A stretch of 64,000 nt of DNA, from positions 30,890-94,889 of the forward strand of contig CAMIOS010000006.1 of NCBI GenBank assembly GCA_946222995.1. The letters are read 5' to 3'. Of this stretch, positions 35,257-44,413 are shown in pieces. The notes below the pieces were generated by a model. The model had not been told where the DNA came from. It was given only the letters and a program-made list of their open reading frames with translations, and ran no database searches. Position 1 is the first letter of the stretch, and every line of letters starts with the position of its first letter. Source of the stretch: an uncultured Enhydrobacter sp. Its GTDB lineage: Bacteria; Pseudomonadota; Gammaproteobacteria; Pseudomonadales; Moraxellaceae. The translations under genes and the position numbers were made by a program.

Positions 35257-37416
35257 TTACGCATTGATATATTTGATGGCATCCGGCGTCCAATGATGGA
35301 TATATTGTTGTACTTGCTCTTTGCGCTTAGGGTCAGCGATCAAATATCTAGCAATAAATTGGGCGATAATCAGCAAGCTTTCATCGCGCACCAAGTCGCT
35401 GACATAATACGTATCAAAACCCGTTTGGCGTTTGCCCAATAGCTCGCCTGCCCCACGAAGTTCCAAATCTTTTTGCGCGATGACAAAGCCATCATTGCTA
35501 TCTCTTAGCACATTAAGCCGCTCAATGCCTGTTTCAGATAGCGGCGTTTGATACAGTAATACACAAAAGCTTTTCTCAGTGCCCCGCCCCACACGCCCGC
35601 GCAATTGGTGCAATTGCGACAGTCCAAGCCTTTCAGCATTTTCGATAACCATAAGTGACGCATTGGGCACATCCACCCCCACTTCGATCACCGTGGTGGC
35701 AACCAATAAAGACGTTTTACCCGCTTTAAAGTCTGCCATCACCGCTTGTTTGTCAGCGGGTTTCATTTTGCCATGTACCAGACCAATGTTTAAGTTTAAT
35801 CGATCATCAAGGTCGGCATAGGTGGCTTCGGCGGCTTGGGCATCTAGCACCGTGCTTTCCTCCACCAAAGGGCAGACCCAATACGCCTGTTTGCCTTGTT
35901 CGCAATTGACGGCAATGCGTTCAATCACTTCATCGCGCCGATCACGGCTGATAGTGACCGTGGTAATGGGCGTGCGATTGGGCGGTAGCTCGTCAATGAT
36001 AGAGGTGTCCATATCGCCAAACGCACTCATCGCAAGGGTGCGTGGAATCGGGGTGGCGGTCATAATCAGTTGGTGCGGGGTGGTATGCGCCAAGCCTTTG
36101 TTCAGTAACGCCATCCGCTGCTCCACACCAAAACGGTGCTGCTCATCAATAATCACCAAGCCCAATTTGGCAAAATTCACGTTTTCTTGGAATAATGCGT
36201 GCGTCCCGACAACGATTTGCACCATATTATTTTCGATATTTTGTAGGGCTTTTTCTCGTTCTTTGGCTTTTTGTTTGCCCGCAAGCCATCCCACACCAAT
36301 GCCAAGTGGCTCAAACCAGTTTTTAAAGTTGTTTAAGTGTTGCTCTGCCAAAATCTCGGTCGGTGCCATCACCGCCACTTGCCAACCGCTATCAAGGGCG
36401 TAACATGCCGCTAATGCCGCTACCAGCGTTTTGCCTGCCCCGACATCACCTTGCACAAGACGGAGCATGGGCACAGAAGTGGCTAAATCTTTGACGATTT
36501 CACCCACGACTCGATGTTGGGCATTGGTCAAATGAAACGGCAAATTGGCAATTAAACGGCTAGCAAGTTCGCTGCTAGCATCACATCTTGGGGCTTTATG
36601 TTGATAAAGTTGTTCTTTGCGGTACATTAGACTCAGTTGGTGAGCCACCATTTCTTCGATAATTAAACGTTGGCAGGTTGGATGACTGCGATTTTTTAGG
36701 GCGCCCAATATTTGTAATTGTTTGCTCAGATCGGTATAAATCGGCGGCTGATGGATAAAGCTAATGGCATCAAGCAAGCTAAATTCGCCAAACGGATTGT
36801 GCAAGCCCGCCAATAATGGAAACTGTTTGCGCATTATCGTTTGGATAGCTTGCCAGTCACTATCTGTAAGGGTAGCAATCGATGGATTAGCTTGTTTCAC
36901 GGTTTGTAGCGCCAGTTTAATGAGGCTACGCAGTTTGTTTTGGTGCAAGTTTTTGACGGTGGGATAGACGGGAATAAGCCCCGTATTAGTCAGCGGTTTA
37001 TACCCTGTGATGATTTCATATTCGGGATGGCTGATTTGTACGCCATATTTGTTGATGCTAATTTCGCCAAACACACGCAAGGTATTGCCCACTGCCATGA
37101 TGTCAGTAAGCCCCCGATAAACATTAAAAAAACGTAAAGTAATTTGCGCCCCAGAATTAAAAGCGCTATCTTGCAGCGTCACACTCATGCCGGTACGTTT
37201 GTTATCGACTCGCACGATCTGCCCTTGCAGTAGGGCGGATTGCCCGTCCATCACGTCACGCATATTAACAAGACGGCTGCGGTCTTCATAGTCTCTAGGC
37301 AAATGCAATAGCAAGTCAAACACGCGCTCAATGCCGAGTTGGGCGAGTTGTTCGGCGATTTTACTGCCCACGCCAGCAAGAGCGGTGACGGGAAGATTAA
37401 AAATATCTGGGTTCAT
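35257..37416 (-). CDS. recG: ATP-dependent DNA helicase RecG
   Basis: A branch-migration helicase that remodels stalled replication forks and Holliday junctions. The 719-residue protein has the N-terminal wedge/OB domain (about 1-200), then Walker A GDVGAGKT, the DEQH box in VIIDEQHRFGVEQR, the MTATPIPRT motif III and the C-terminal helicase motifs ATTVIEVGVDVPNA and QLRGRVGRG, with a TRG-like end. Length and domains are somewhat longer than the E. coli 693 residues but within family range. It is divergent from the patatin-like lipoprotein gene. Confidence 0.97.
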   Translation of the reverse strand: MNPDIFNLPVTALAGVGSKIAEQLAQLGIERVFDLLLHLPRDYEDRSRLVNMRDVMDGQSALLQGQIVRVDNKRTGMSVTLQDSAFNSGAQITLRFFNVYRGLTDIMAVGNTLRVFGEISINKYGVQISHPEYEIITGYKPLTNTGLIPVYPTVKNLHQNKLRSLIKLALQTVKQANPSIATLTDSDWQAIQTIMRKQFPLLAGLHNPFGEFSLLDAISFIHQPPIYTDLSKQLQILGALKNRSHPTCQRLIIEEMVAHQLSLMYRKEQLYQHKAPRCDASSELASRLIANLPFHLTNAQHRVVGEIVKDLATSVPMLRLVQGDVGAGKTLVAALAACYALDSGWQVAVMAPTEILAEQHLNNFKNWFEPLGIGVGWLAGKQKAKEREKALQNIENNMVQIVVGTHALFQENVNFAKLGLVIIDEQHRFGVEQRMALLNKGLAHTTPHQLIMTATPIPRTLAMSAFGDMDTSIIDELPPNRTPITTVTISRDRRDEVIERIAVNCEQGKQAYWVCPLVEESTVLDAQAAEATYADLDDRLNLNIGLVHGKMKPADKQAVMADFKAGKTSLLVATTVIEVGVDVPNASLMVIENAERLGLSQLHQLRGRVGRGTEKSFCVLLYQTPLSETGIERLNVLRDSNDGFVIAQKDLELRGAGELLGKRQTGFDTYYVSDLVRDESLLIIAQFIARYLIADPKRKEQVQQYIHHWTPDAIKYINA

Positions 37417-37572
37417 GGATGGGTAAGATTGATTTTTTTAATGATTTGGTTATTATGGCATTTTTTAATAATAAATAAAGGCAATTTGTTTTGCACAAAA
37501 TTTGTTTTATACTGCATGTTTGATGAGATTCACGCTTAGGAAAATCAACACAGTGTTGAAAAAGAAAAGATT

Positions 37573-38463
37573 ATGTACAACTTACTCTCCCTGACCATAA
37601 CCTTAGCTTTAACAAGCACAGTGCTAACCGCTTGCACTATAACACCCACCCAGAAACCTACCATTAAACAACCGCCAAAACCTCAACTCGCCCTCGTACT
37701 CGGTGGCGGCGGTGCCAAAGGTTTTGCCCATGTTGGCGTGATAAAAGTGCTCGAAAAAAACGGCATCAAGCCCGATTTAATTGTCGGTACCAGCTCGGGT
37801 GCCATTGTTGGTAGCCTGTATGCCAGTGGTAAATCAGCAGACCAGCTTGAGGACATCGCCACCCATGTGAGCAACAACGACCTACTCGATTATACCTTAA
37901 GCAAACAAGGGTTTATTGAAGGGATAAAACTACAAAACTGGGTAAATCGCCAAGTCGGTAATCGTAATATCGAGCAGTTACCCATTCGCTTTGCCGCTGT
38001 TGCCACCAATTTGTCCACCACCGACCCAACCGCCCAAAAAGTGGTATTTACTCAAGGCGAAACAGGGCTTGCGGTGCGAGCATCTAGTAGCGTACCCAAT
38101 GTGTTTATTTCACCCCGTATCAATAACCAACGTTATGCTGATGGTGGTCTAGTCAGTCTTGTGCCTGTGCAAACGGCAAAAGATTTGGGAGCAAACGTGG
38201 TCATTGCAGTCGATGTGTCTGCCCCTGCCAAGCCTAAAAATCAAAATCAGTTAGATTTTTGGGTAGTGCTGGATAAAAACTTAGGCGTCATGCCCACTAA
38301 TAAATCCGATGAGATCCAATTAGCTGATGTGGTCATTCGTCCCGATGTGGGGCATATTGGCACAGCCGATTTAATCAACCGTGAAGCGACAATACAAGCG
38401 GGTGAGGTAGCCACCCAGCAAAATCTTGCAGCGATAAAAAAGGCCTTATCCGCTAATCCTTAA
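37573..38463 (+). CDS. Patatin-like phospholipase lipoprotein (RssA-like)
   Basis: A 296-residue exported lipid hydrolase. The first 20 residues form a signal peptide with lipobox LTAC, so it should be a lipoprotein. The patatin domain follows with the oxyanion motif GGGGAKGFAH, the nucleophile motif GTSSG (active serine) and the catalytic aspartate in YADGGLVS. The size fits the small RssA/YchK-type enzymes. It ends 11 bp inside the end of dapB, which is convergent. Substrate is not known; a phospholipid or lysophospholipid is likely from the family. Confidence 0.9.
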   Translation: MYNLLSLTITLALTSTVLTACTITPTQKPTIKQPPKPQLALVLGGGGAKGFAHVGVIKVLEKNGIKPDLIVGTSSGAIVGSLYASGKSADQLEDIATHVSNNDLLDYTLSKQGFIEGIKLQNWVNRQVGNRNIEQLPIRFAAVATNLSTTDPTAQKVVFTQGETGLAVRASSSVPNVFISPRINNQRYADGGLVSLVPVQTAKDLGANVVIAVDVSAPAKPKNQNQLDFWVVLDKNLGVMPTNKSDEIQLADVVIRPDVGHIGTADLINREATIQAGEVATQQNLAAIKKALSANP

Positions 38464-39259
38464 GCCCGAGCACATCCTGCATATCAAACTGCCCCGTTTC
38501 TTGGCTATTAACCCAAACCGCTGCCCGTACTGCACCTGTGGCAAAGGTCATCCGCTCACGCGCCTTGTGGGTAATTTCGACCATTTCACCATCGGCAATA
38601 AACATCACGGTATGGTCACCGACAATCTCACCTCCACGAATCGCATGAATACCGATTTCACCTGCTTTACGCTCGCCCGTTTGTCCTTCGCGTCCATATA
38701 CCGCTACGTCTTTAAGGTTTTGTCCACGCGCCTTTGCCACCGCTTCTGCCATCATATACGCGGTGCCAGATGGCGCATCAATTTTATGTTTGTGATGGGC
38801 TTCAATGATTTCGACATCAGCGGTTTCACCAAAAGCTTTAGCGGCCATCTCTAACAATTTTAACGTCAGATTAACCCCTGTCGAATAATTGCCTGCATAA
38901 ACGATAGCGATTTTTTCACTCACCTTTTTGAGTAACGTATTTTGCGCTTCGGTTAAGCCTGTTGTGCCAATCACCATCTTCACGCCGTGATCGGCACACA
39001 GTTGCAAGTTTTTGGCAGTCGATTCTGGTAAGCTAAAATCGATCAACACGTCAATATTATTAATCACTTTTGCCAAATCATCGACCAATTCGACATGGGC
39101 TTTATCGATATTGACAAGTTCGCCCGCATCCACACCCAAAAGACTTGACCCCGTCCGTTCTATCGCTGCGGTTAATTGGGTGTCAGCATTTTGGGCGACC
39201 GCTTGAATCAGCATACGCCCCATGCGTCCGCCCGCCCCGATTACACCAATTTTTACCAT
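38453..39259 (-). CDS. dapB: 4-hydroxy-tetrahydrodipicolinate reductase
   Basis: Second committed enzyme of the diaminopimelate/lysine pathway. The 268-residue protein shows the NAD(P)-binding GVIGAGGRMGRML motif at the N-terminus, FSLPEST, and the catalytic HHKHKIDAPSGTA segment with the His pair and Lys. Length is normal. Its last codons overlap the convergent patatin-like gene by 11 bp. The parS-like site lies about 95 bp upstream of its start. Confidence 0.97.
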   Translation of the reverse strand: MVKIGVIGAGGRMGRMLIQAVAQNADTQLTAAIERTGSSLLGVDAGELVNIDKAHVELVDDLAKVINNIDVLIDFSLPESTAKNLQLCADHGVKMVIGTTGLTEAQNTLLKKVSEKIAIVYAGNYSTGVNLTLKLLEMAAKAFGETADVEIIEAHHKHKIDAPSGTAYMMAEAVAKARGQNLKDVAVYGREGQTGERKAGEIGIHAIRGGEIVGDHTVMFIADGEMVEITHKARERMTFATGAVRAAVWVNSQETGQFDMQDVLGLKD

Positions 39260-39352
39260 AGTAATGCCTCTAAATCATGCCAATTTGGGTAAATAATAAC
39301 AGGTTGTTATTAGCAATCCTAGCCACTCACAGACAAATTTTGCAATCCTAAC

Positions 39353-39368
39353 TGTTTCACGTGGAACA
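39353..39368. promoter_or_regulatory. parS-like ParB-binding site
   Basis: The 16-mer TGTTTCACGTGGAACA; on the other strand it reads TGTTCCACGTGAAACA, which matches the parS consensus TGTTNCACGTGAAACA at every defined position. It is intergenic, between dapB and the HNH gene. Such sites load ParB and cluster around the chromosome origin in bacteria with ParABS. Confidence 0.85.
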
Positions 39369-39437
39369 TTTTGTCAGATAATCGCAAGATAAAAATTGTG
39401 TTAAACTAGGATTTATTACCACTTACTGAGAAAAATT

Positions 39438-39833
39438 ATGAGTAGAAAACGCGGCCTTGCCCCCAATATCAAAGCAATCGAAGACGAATTTGAAGCAGTT
39501 GAAGCAACGCCGCCCGAAGCTATAGCCTGTGAGTTGTGCGGACGCATCGATATTGAGCTCACTCGTCATCACTTAATTCCACAATCTCGGCATAATAAGG
39601 CTCGTACCAAGCGAGAATTTAGCCGTAGCGAGATGAAAAGCCAAATTGCGATGCTGTGTCAGCCATGTCATGCCCAAGTGCATGAAGTGTTTAGTAACCA
39701 AGAATTATCCAGCCATTATCATACGATCGAGCGGCTCAAAGAACATATTGAGATGCAAAAGTTTATCAATTGGGTCAAAAAACGCCCCAGTGGGCAGACA
39801 ATCAGAGTGAAGGGCAAAGAAAATGAGCATTAA
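39438..39833 (+). CDS. HNH-like zinc-binding protein, putative nuclease
   Basis: A 131-residue cytoplasmic protein. A first pair of cysteines in CELCGR (about residues 34-37), then TRHHLIPQSRHNK with the His-His motif, and a second pair in CQPCHAQVH form a compact Cys4-His pattern of the HNH endonuclease type. The C-terminal tail is basic. It probably binds zinc and nucleic acid, but a nuclease function is only suggested by the motif. It begins 70 bp beyond the parS-like site and lies upstream of uvrC on the same strand. Confidence 0.8.
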   Translation: MSRKRGLAPNIKAIEDEFEAVEATPPEAIACELCGRIDIELTRHHLIPQSRHNKARTKREFSRSEMKSQIAMLCQPCHAQVHEVFSNQELSSHYHTIERLKEHIEMQKFINWVKKRPSGQTIRVKGKENEH

Positions 39834-39933
39834 ATTTTAAGCAAGGATTTTATTGGTTTTTATTGGGTAGCTACCTTTTACTTGCTCTTTTTAGCCTTAT
39901 AATATAATAAATCCCAGTTATTTATCTAAAAAA

Positions 39934-41808
39934 ATGCCCAAAAATAAAAATCCCGCTATTGATCCAGCCACCATCGAAATCGCGAATACCCCCGACCGCA
40001 AACAACGCCTTGACCATCTGATTAAACGCCTGCCCAACCTGCCAGGCGTGTATAAAATGCTCGGCAAAAACGGCGACATCATCTATGTGGGCAAAGCCAA
40101 ATCACTTAAAAATCGGGTCAATAGCTACTTTGCCAAAACCATCGAGCACCCAAAAACTCGGGCGTTAGTCCAGCGTATCGACAATATCGAAACCATCATC
40201 ACCCGTAGTGAAACCGAGGCGTTACTGCTTGAACAAAATCTGATTAAACTACATCGCCCGCCGTATAACGTGCTACTACGGGATGATAAATCGTATCTGT
40301 ATGTGTTTATCTCAGCAGATAAACCCTACCCGCGCCTAGCTTATGGGCGTGGCAAAGGTCAGCACCAAAAAGGCAAGTTTTTTGGGCCTTTTCCGTCCGC
40401 ACATGCGGCTAAACAAACCCTACTCATGATGCAAAAAATGTTTATGGTACGCCAATGTACCAATTCGTTTTTTGCCCAGCGCCAACGCCCTTGTCTTGAG
40501 TACCAAATCAAACGCTGTAAAGCCCCGTGTGTCGGCTTGGTATCGCCCGAAGACTATAGCGAGGATGTCAATAATACCATTCGCTTTTTAAAAGGTGAAG
40601 GCACAGATTTACAGGTCAAATTGGTCGGCAAAATGGAGCAAGCCGCCGAAGCCATGAACTTTGAGCAAGCCGCCTTGTACCGTGACCAGCTCTCGATGCT
40701 ACGAGAAGTACAAGCCAAACAAGCCGTTTATACGGTCAAAGGCGAAGCCGACATTATTGCCATCGCCAGTCAAGCGGGTATCACTTGCGTGCATGTGATG
40801 AACGTGCGCAACGGACAAGTATTGGGTGGCAATAACTATTTCCCCGATGTGGACAGTGAAAATGCCTTAGCCGATAACTTATCCGAGTTTGTCACCTCGT
40901 TTTATTTTCAAGTCAGCGATGATTTACCCGAAGAGATTATTTTAAGCCATGAACTGCCCGACCAACTTGCCGTGACCGAAGCACTGAGCGAAACCTTTGG
41001 CAAAAAAGTCGCCCTCAAGCAAAATGTGCGAGAACAACGTGCTGAATGGTTGACCCTTGCCGAGATGAACGTCAAAAATGCGTTGCAAACCAAATTGGGC
41101 GATTATCTTGAAGTCAAATCTCGTTTTGCGGCATTGGATGCGGTGCTTAGCGATGTCATAGGCGGTCAATCGCTCGACCGTATCGAGTGTTTTGACATCT
41201 CACATACCATGGGCGAGGCGACTATCGCCAGTTGTGTGGTGGCTGACCAAGGTGGGCTGCGAAAGCGAGATTATCGCCAATATGCCATTCACGGCATCAC
41301 AGGCGGTGACGACTATGCGGCGATGAAACAAGCCTTGACCCGTCGCTATCGTAAACAGCCACTGCCCGATTTACTGCTGATTGATGGTGGTAAAGGTCAG
41401 CTTAATATGGCTAAAGAAGTGCTAACCGAACTTGGGATGTTAAATCAAACGTTATTAGTAGGCGTGGCAAAAGGCGAAGGACGCAAGGCAGGACTTGAAG
41501 TGTTGCACTTTATCGACCATGAGCCGCTCGACTTGCCACCGGATAGTAAGGCGTTGCACCTCATCATGCACATTCGCGATGAGGCTCACCGCTTTGCCAT
41601 CACCGCACACCGCAAAAAACGCGATAAGCGCCGCTCAAGTTCGGTGCTTGAGGCAATACCCGGCTTAGGCGAAAAACGGCGGCGGGATTTGCTCAATCAT
41701 TTTGGTGGGTTACAGCAGCTTTTAGGCGCGTCACAAGATGAAATTGGGCAGGTCAATGGCATTGGTAAGGTGATGGCAAATACCATTTATAAAGTATTGC
41801 ATGGTTAA
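39934..41808 (+). CDS. uvrC: UvrABC excinuclease subunit C
   Basis: Nucleotide excision repair nuclease that makes both incisions around a lesion. The 624-residue protein has an N-terminal GIY-YIG domain (LPGVYKMLGKNGDIIYVGKAKSL as two strand motifs), a Cys-containing RPCLEYQIKRCKAPCVG region, a UVR UvrB-binding motif near residues 230-250, an RNase H-like endonuclease domain (ECFDISHTMGEATIASCVV, LLIDGGKGQ) and C-terminal helix-hairpin-helix repeats. The following YkgJ-type gene starts 3 bp after its stop, so the two are very likely co-translated. Confidence 0.97.
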   Translation: MPKNKNPAIDPATIEIANTPDRKQRLDHLIKRLPNLPGVYKMLGKNGDIIYVGKAKSLKNRVNSYFAKTIEHPKTRALVQRIDNIETIITRSETEALLLEQNLIKLHRPPYNVLLRDDKSYLYVFISADKPYPRLAYGRGKGQHQKGKFFGPFPSAHAAKQTLLMMQKMFMVRQCTNSFFAQRQRPCLEYQIKRCKAPCVGLVSPEDYSEDVNNTIRFLKGEGTDLQVKLVGKMEQAAEAMNFEQAALYRDQLSMLREVQAKQAVYTVKGEADIIAIASQAGITCVHVMNVRNGQVLGGNNYFPDVDSENALADNLSEFVTSFYFQVSDDLPEEIILSHELPDQLAVTEALSETFGKKVALKQNVREQRAEWLTLAEMNVKNALQTKLGDYLEVKSRFAALDAVLSDVIGGQSLDRIECFDISHTMGEATIASCVVADQGGLRKRDYRQYAIHGITGGDDYAAMKQALTRRYRKQPLPDLLLIDGGKGQLNMAKEVLTELGMLNQTLLVGVAKGEGRKAGLEVLHFIDHEPLDLPPDSKALHLIMHIRDEAHRFAITAHRKKRDKRRSSSVLEAIPGLGEKRRRDLLNHFGGLQQLLGASQDEIGQVNGIGKVMANTIYKVLHG

Positions 41809-41811
41809 AAA

Positions 41812-42141
41812 ATGACAGACGTATTTTTTACTTCAGCTTCGAATAATCACGATATTTGTATGCGCTGCGGGGCTTGCTGTGCCGCTTTTCGGGTCTCCTT
41901 TTACTGGGCAGAAGGCGAGATGTTAGGCATACCCGAAGACATGACCGTCAAAGTCAATGACTTTTACACCTGTATGAAAGGCACCGACAAAAAGCCCGTT
42001 AAATGCGTGGCACTTGCTGGCGAGGTCGGCAAGTCTGTTGCCTGTCAAATTTATGACAAACGCTCGAGTACCTGTCAATCTTTCAATGTGGGTGATGCAC
42101 AATGTATCAAAGCCCGTCGTTTATACGACATGGCTTTTTAG
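41812..42141 (+). CDS. YkgJ family cysteine-cluster protein
   Basis: A 109-residue protein with the CMRCGACCAAFRVSF start, where four closely spaced cysteines probably bind a metal or an Fe-S cluster, and further cysteines at CMKG, KCVAL, CQIYDKRSSTCQSF and QC. This is the zinc/iron-chelating UPF0153/YkgJ pattern, of unknown biochemical role. It starts 3 bp after uvrC, and its end overlaps the convergent coiled-coil protein gene by 21 bp. Confidence 0.88.
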   Translation: MTDVFFTSASNNHDICMRCGACCAAFRVSFYWAEGEMLGIPEDMTVKVNDFYTCMKGTDKKPVKCVALAGEVGKSVACQIYDKRSSTCQSFNVGDAQCIKARRLYDMAF

Positions 42142-42957
42142 CTGTTGTTCAAGCTGACGGCTGACTTCTTCTGTGAGCCATTTATTGACATCATCCTGCA
42201 TAAAGCTCAATGATTCTTGTAAGAATTTTTCGATTTGCCCCTGTAGTTCGCTGATAATTTGTTGCTTAATTGCCTCAAGTTCGTTGGCTTTTGTCGTTAC
42301 TTTGGCAGGTGATTTGACCAGTATTTCGCTCAATTGCCCACTTGCTATGACTTCATCGTCTGGCGTTGTGATATCGCTAATGGCATAAACAAGCTGGGAA
42401 CCATCATGTTCTACCGTTGGCTCAGACATGGCTTGCTTATCTAAGCATTCGGCTGCACATTCGCTAGCATCTAAGGGTGCAGTAGCTATTTTGTTGCTGT
42501 TTTCGATAGTGGGCGTGAAAGTTACTTTTTTCTTGGCATTTTTTTTAGAAGTATTTTCTTTATTTTGCTCAATTTTTTTATTTTCTTCTGCCGCTGCCAA
42601 TCGCGCTTGGTCGAGTGCTTGTTGGTTAATTTTTTGCTGTTCTAAACGTTCTTGCACAAGGCGTTCCTGCTCCAACTTTTCTTGGGCAATACGTTGCTGC
42701 TCAAGGCGTTCTTGTTGTTCTCGCTCTCGTTTGCGCTCTTCTGCCAACAGTTTTTCTTGGCGAATCGCTTCAATCGCCATTAGCTGCTCGACCTTGTCAT
42801 GCAGATTTGGCACGCTAAAACGATAACTTTCAAGGTCGGTTTCGGGCTGTAATAGCGTGACTATGTCATCAAGCTCTTGAATGATAGTTTGTTTGACAGG
42901 GGGTGGCGTGGCAAGCCAACGATGAGAAAATTGGTGGGAAAAGGCAAATCCTGACAT
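42121..42957 (-). CDS. Coiled-coil protein of unknown function
   Basis: A 278-residue cytoplasmic protein not recognised. The N-terminal 60 residues are moderately hydrophobic (FAFSHQFSHRWLATPPPVK). Residues of about 65-140 form a long charged coiled coil rich in Glu, Gln and Arg with repeated ERLEQQ/QEKLEQER units. A Lys-rich linker (KKNAKKKVTF) follows, and a C-terminal amphipathic helix bundle (residues of about 225-278, QQIISELQGQIEKFLQESL). Such an architecture suggests a scaffold or an envelope- or nucleoid-associated factor. The stop lies within the end of the convergent YkgJ gene. Confidence 0.75.
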   Translation of the reverse strand: MSGFAFSHQFSHRWLATPPPVKQTIIQELDDIVTLLQPETDLESYRFSVPNLHDKVEQLMAIEAIRQEKLLAEERKREREQQERLEQQRIAQEKLEQERLVQERLEQQKINQQALDQARLAAAEENKKIEQNKENTSKKNAKKKVTFTPTIENSNKIATAPLDASECAAECLDKQAMSEPTVEHDGSQLVYAISDITTPDDEVIASGQLSEILVKSPAKVTTKANELEAIKQQIISELQGQIEKFLQESLSFMQDDVNKWLTEEVSRQLEQQLKSHVV

Positions 42958-43057
42958 GGTGATGCTCTTATTAAAATAATAGGCTTAACTAATTATAGAG
43001 TGATATTAGCGATAAACCCATGACAAATTCAACCCAAATTTTGCAAGTTAGTCATTT

Positions 43058-44347
43058 TTACCCTTGCCATTTTGCAAAAAGTAACGAACCATTCGTGCCC
43101 CCAAAGCCAAAGCTATTAGAAATGGCAAACTTGAGATTTTCTACCTTACGAGCCGTATGAGGTACATAATCAAGGGTACAGTTAGGGTCGGGGTTATCAA
43201 GATTAATGGTCGGTGGCAACAGTTGATTTTGTAAGGCTAGCACAGTAAAAATCGCTTCAATGCCGCCTGCAGCGCCCAGTAAATGCCCTGTCATAGATTT
43301 GGTTGAGCTGACCAAAACAGCCTTACCAAAAATCGTTTCAATGGCTCGACTTTCGGCCACATCGCCGGCAGGCGTGCTCGTGCCGTGAGCGTTGATATAA
43401 CCGATTTCACTCGGCTCAATGCCTGCATCAAAGATAGCATTTTGCATGGCACGTCTTGCCCCCTCACCATCTTCAGGCGGCGCGGTGATATGGCTGGCAT
43501 CATCACTCATGCCAAAGCCCACCAATTCTGCCAAAATCGTCGCCCCACGTGCCTTGGCATGAGCAAGGCTTTCTAGCACTAGCACGCCTGCCCCATCACC
43601 GAGCACAAAACCGTCACGGTCATTATCAAATGGTCGGCTGGCTTTGGTTGGTGCATCATTGCGGGTGGATAAGGCTTGCATCGCAGAAAATCCCCCAATT
43701 CCCAATTGGCTGGAGGCTTTTTCACAGCCACCTGCGACGATGACATCGGCATCGCCATACGCAATTAGTCGAGCTGCCAAGCCAATGGCATGCGTTGCGG
43801 TGGTACAAGCCGTAGCAGTGGCAAGGTTTAATCCCTTAATGCCATGCCGAATTGCTACTTGCCCTGCTGCCATGTTGATAATAGATGATGGCACAAAAAA
43901 CGGTGATATTTTACGAGGGCTGTCATTATTGAGTTTAACCGCATTTTCTTCAATCGTAGTAATACCGCCAATCCCTGAGCCGATAATGACACCCATGCGG
44001 TCGGGATCGACTCCCGTGACTGGACTGGTTTGTAAATCGCTGATAAATCCTGCTTGTTGTAAGGCTTGAGCCGCTGCTGCCACACCATATTGGACAAAGA
44101 CGTCATAACGACGCGCGTCTTTGGCATTCATGTACTCACTTATATCAAAGCCATCCACGGTTCCTGCAATTTGGGAGCGGTAGTCGCTGGCGTCAAAATG
44201 GCTAATCGGTTTGATACCGCTTTCGCCATTGAGAAGGCGTTGCCATGTAGTCTCAACATCTACCCCAAGTGGGGTAATCGCGCCCATGCCAGTAATCACC
44301 ACACGTTGTTGGTCAGGGCGTTCGTTGTAGCGGATTTTTTTAGTCAT
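43058..44347 (-). CDS. fabF: Beta-ketoacyl-ACP synthase II
   Basis: Elongates fatty acyl-ACP chains with malonyl-ACP. The 429-residue thiolase-fold enzyme shows the full Cys-His-His triad: C181 in TATACTTATHAIG, H321 in NAHGTSTPAGD and H355 in SMTGHLLGAAG. FGFGGTNGSLLF near the C-terminus closes the active site. It stands alone on the minus strand and not in the usual fabHDG-acpP cluster, and has a slightly extended N-terminus, so it may be an additional KAS II-type enzyme; this is inference. Confidence 0.93.
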   Translation of the reverse strand: MTKKIRYNERPDQQRVVITGMGAITPLGVDVETTWQRLLNGESGIKPISHFDASDYRSQIAGTVDGFDISEYMNAKDARRYDVFVQYGVAAAAQALQQAGFISDLQTSPVTGVDPDRMGVIIGSGIGGITTIEENAVKLNNDSPRKISPFFVPSSIINMAAGQVAIRHGIKGLNLATATACTTATHAIGLAARLIAYGDADVIVAGGCEKASSQLGIGGFSAMQALSTRNDAPTKASRPFDNDRDGFVLGDGAGVLVLESLAHAKARGATILAELVGFGMSDDASHITAPPEDGEGARRAMQNAIFDAGIEPSEIGYINAHGTSTPAGDVAESRAIETIFGKAVLVSSTKSMTGHLLGAAGGIEAIFTVLALQNQLLPPTINLDNPDPNCTLDYVPHTARKVENLKFAISNSFGFGGTNGSLLFAKWQG

Positions 44348-44413
44348 TTTTCGCTCTAATTTTTAAAATAAGATTTTTTGGAAGTTTAGCAAAAATGGTG
44401 TACGAGTGTAAAC

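Noticed and set aside
35822..36403. 193-codon plus-strand frame opposite recG
   Set aside because: Antisense to the RecG helicase motifs; the product is Ser/Cys/Ile-rich without any domain character.
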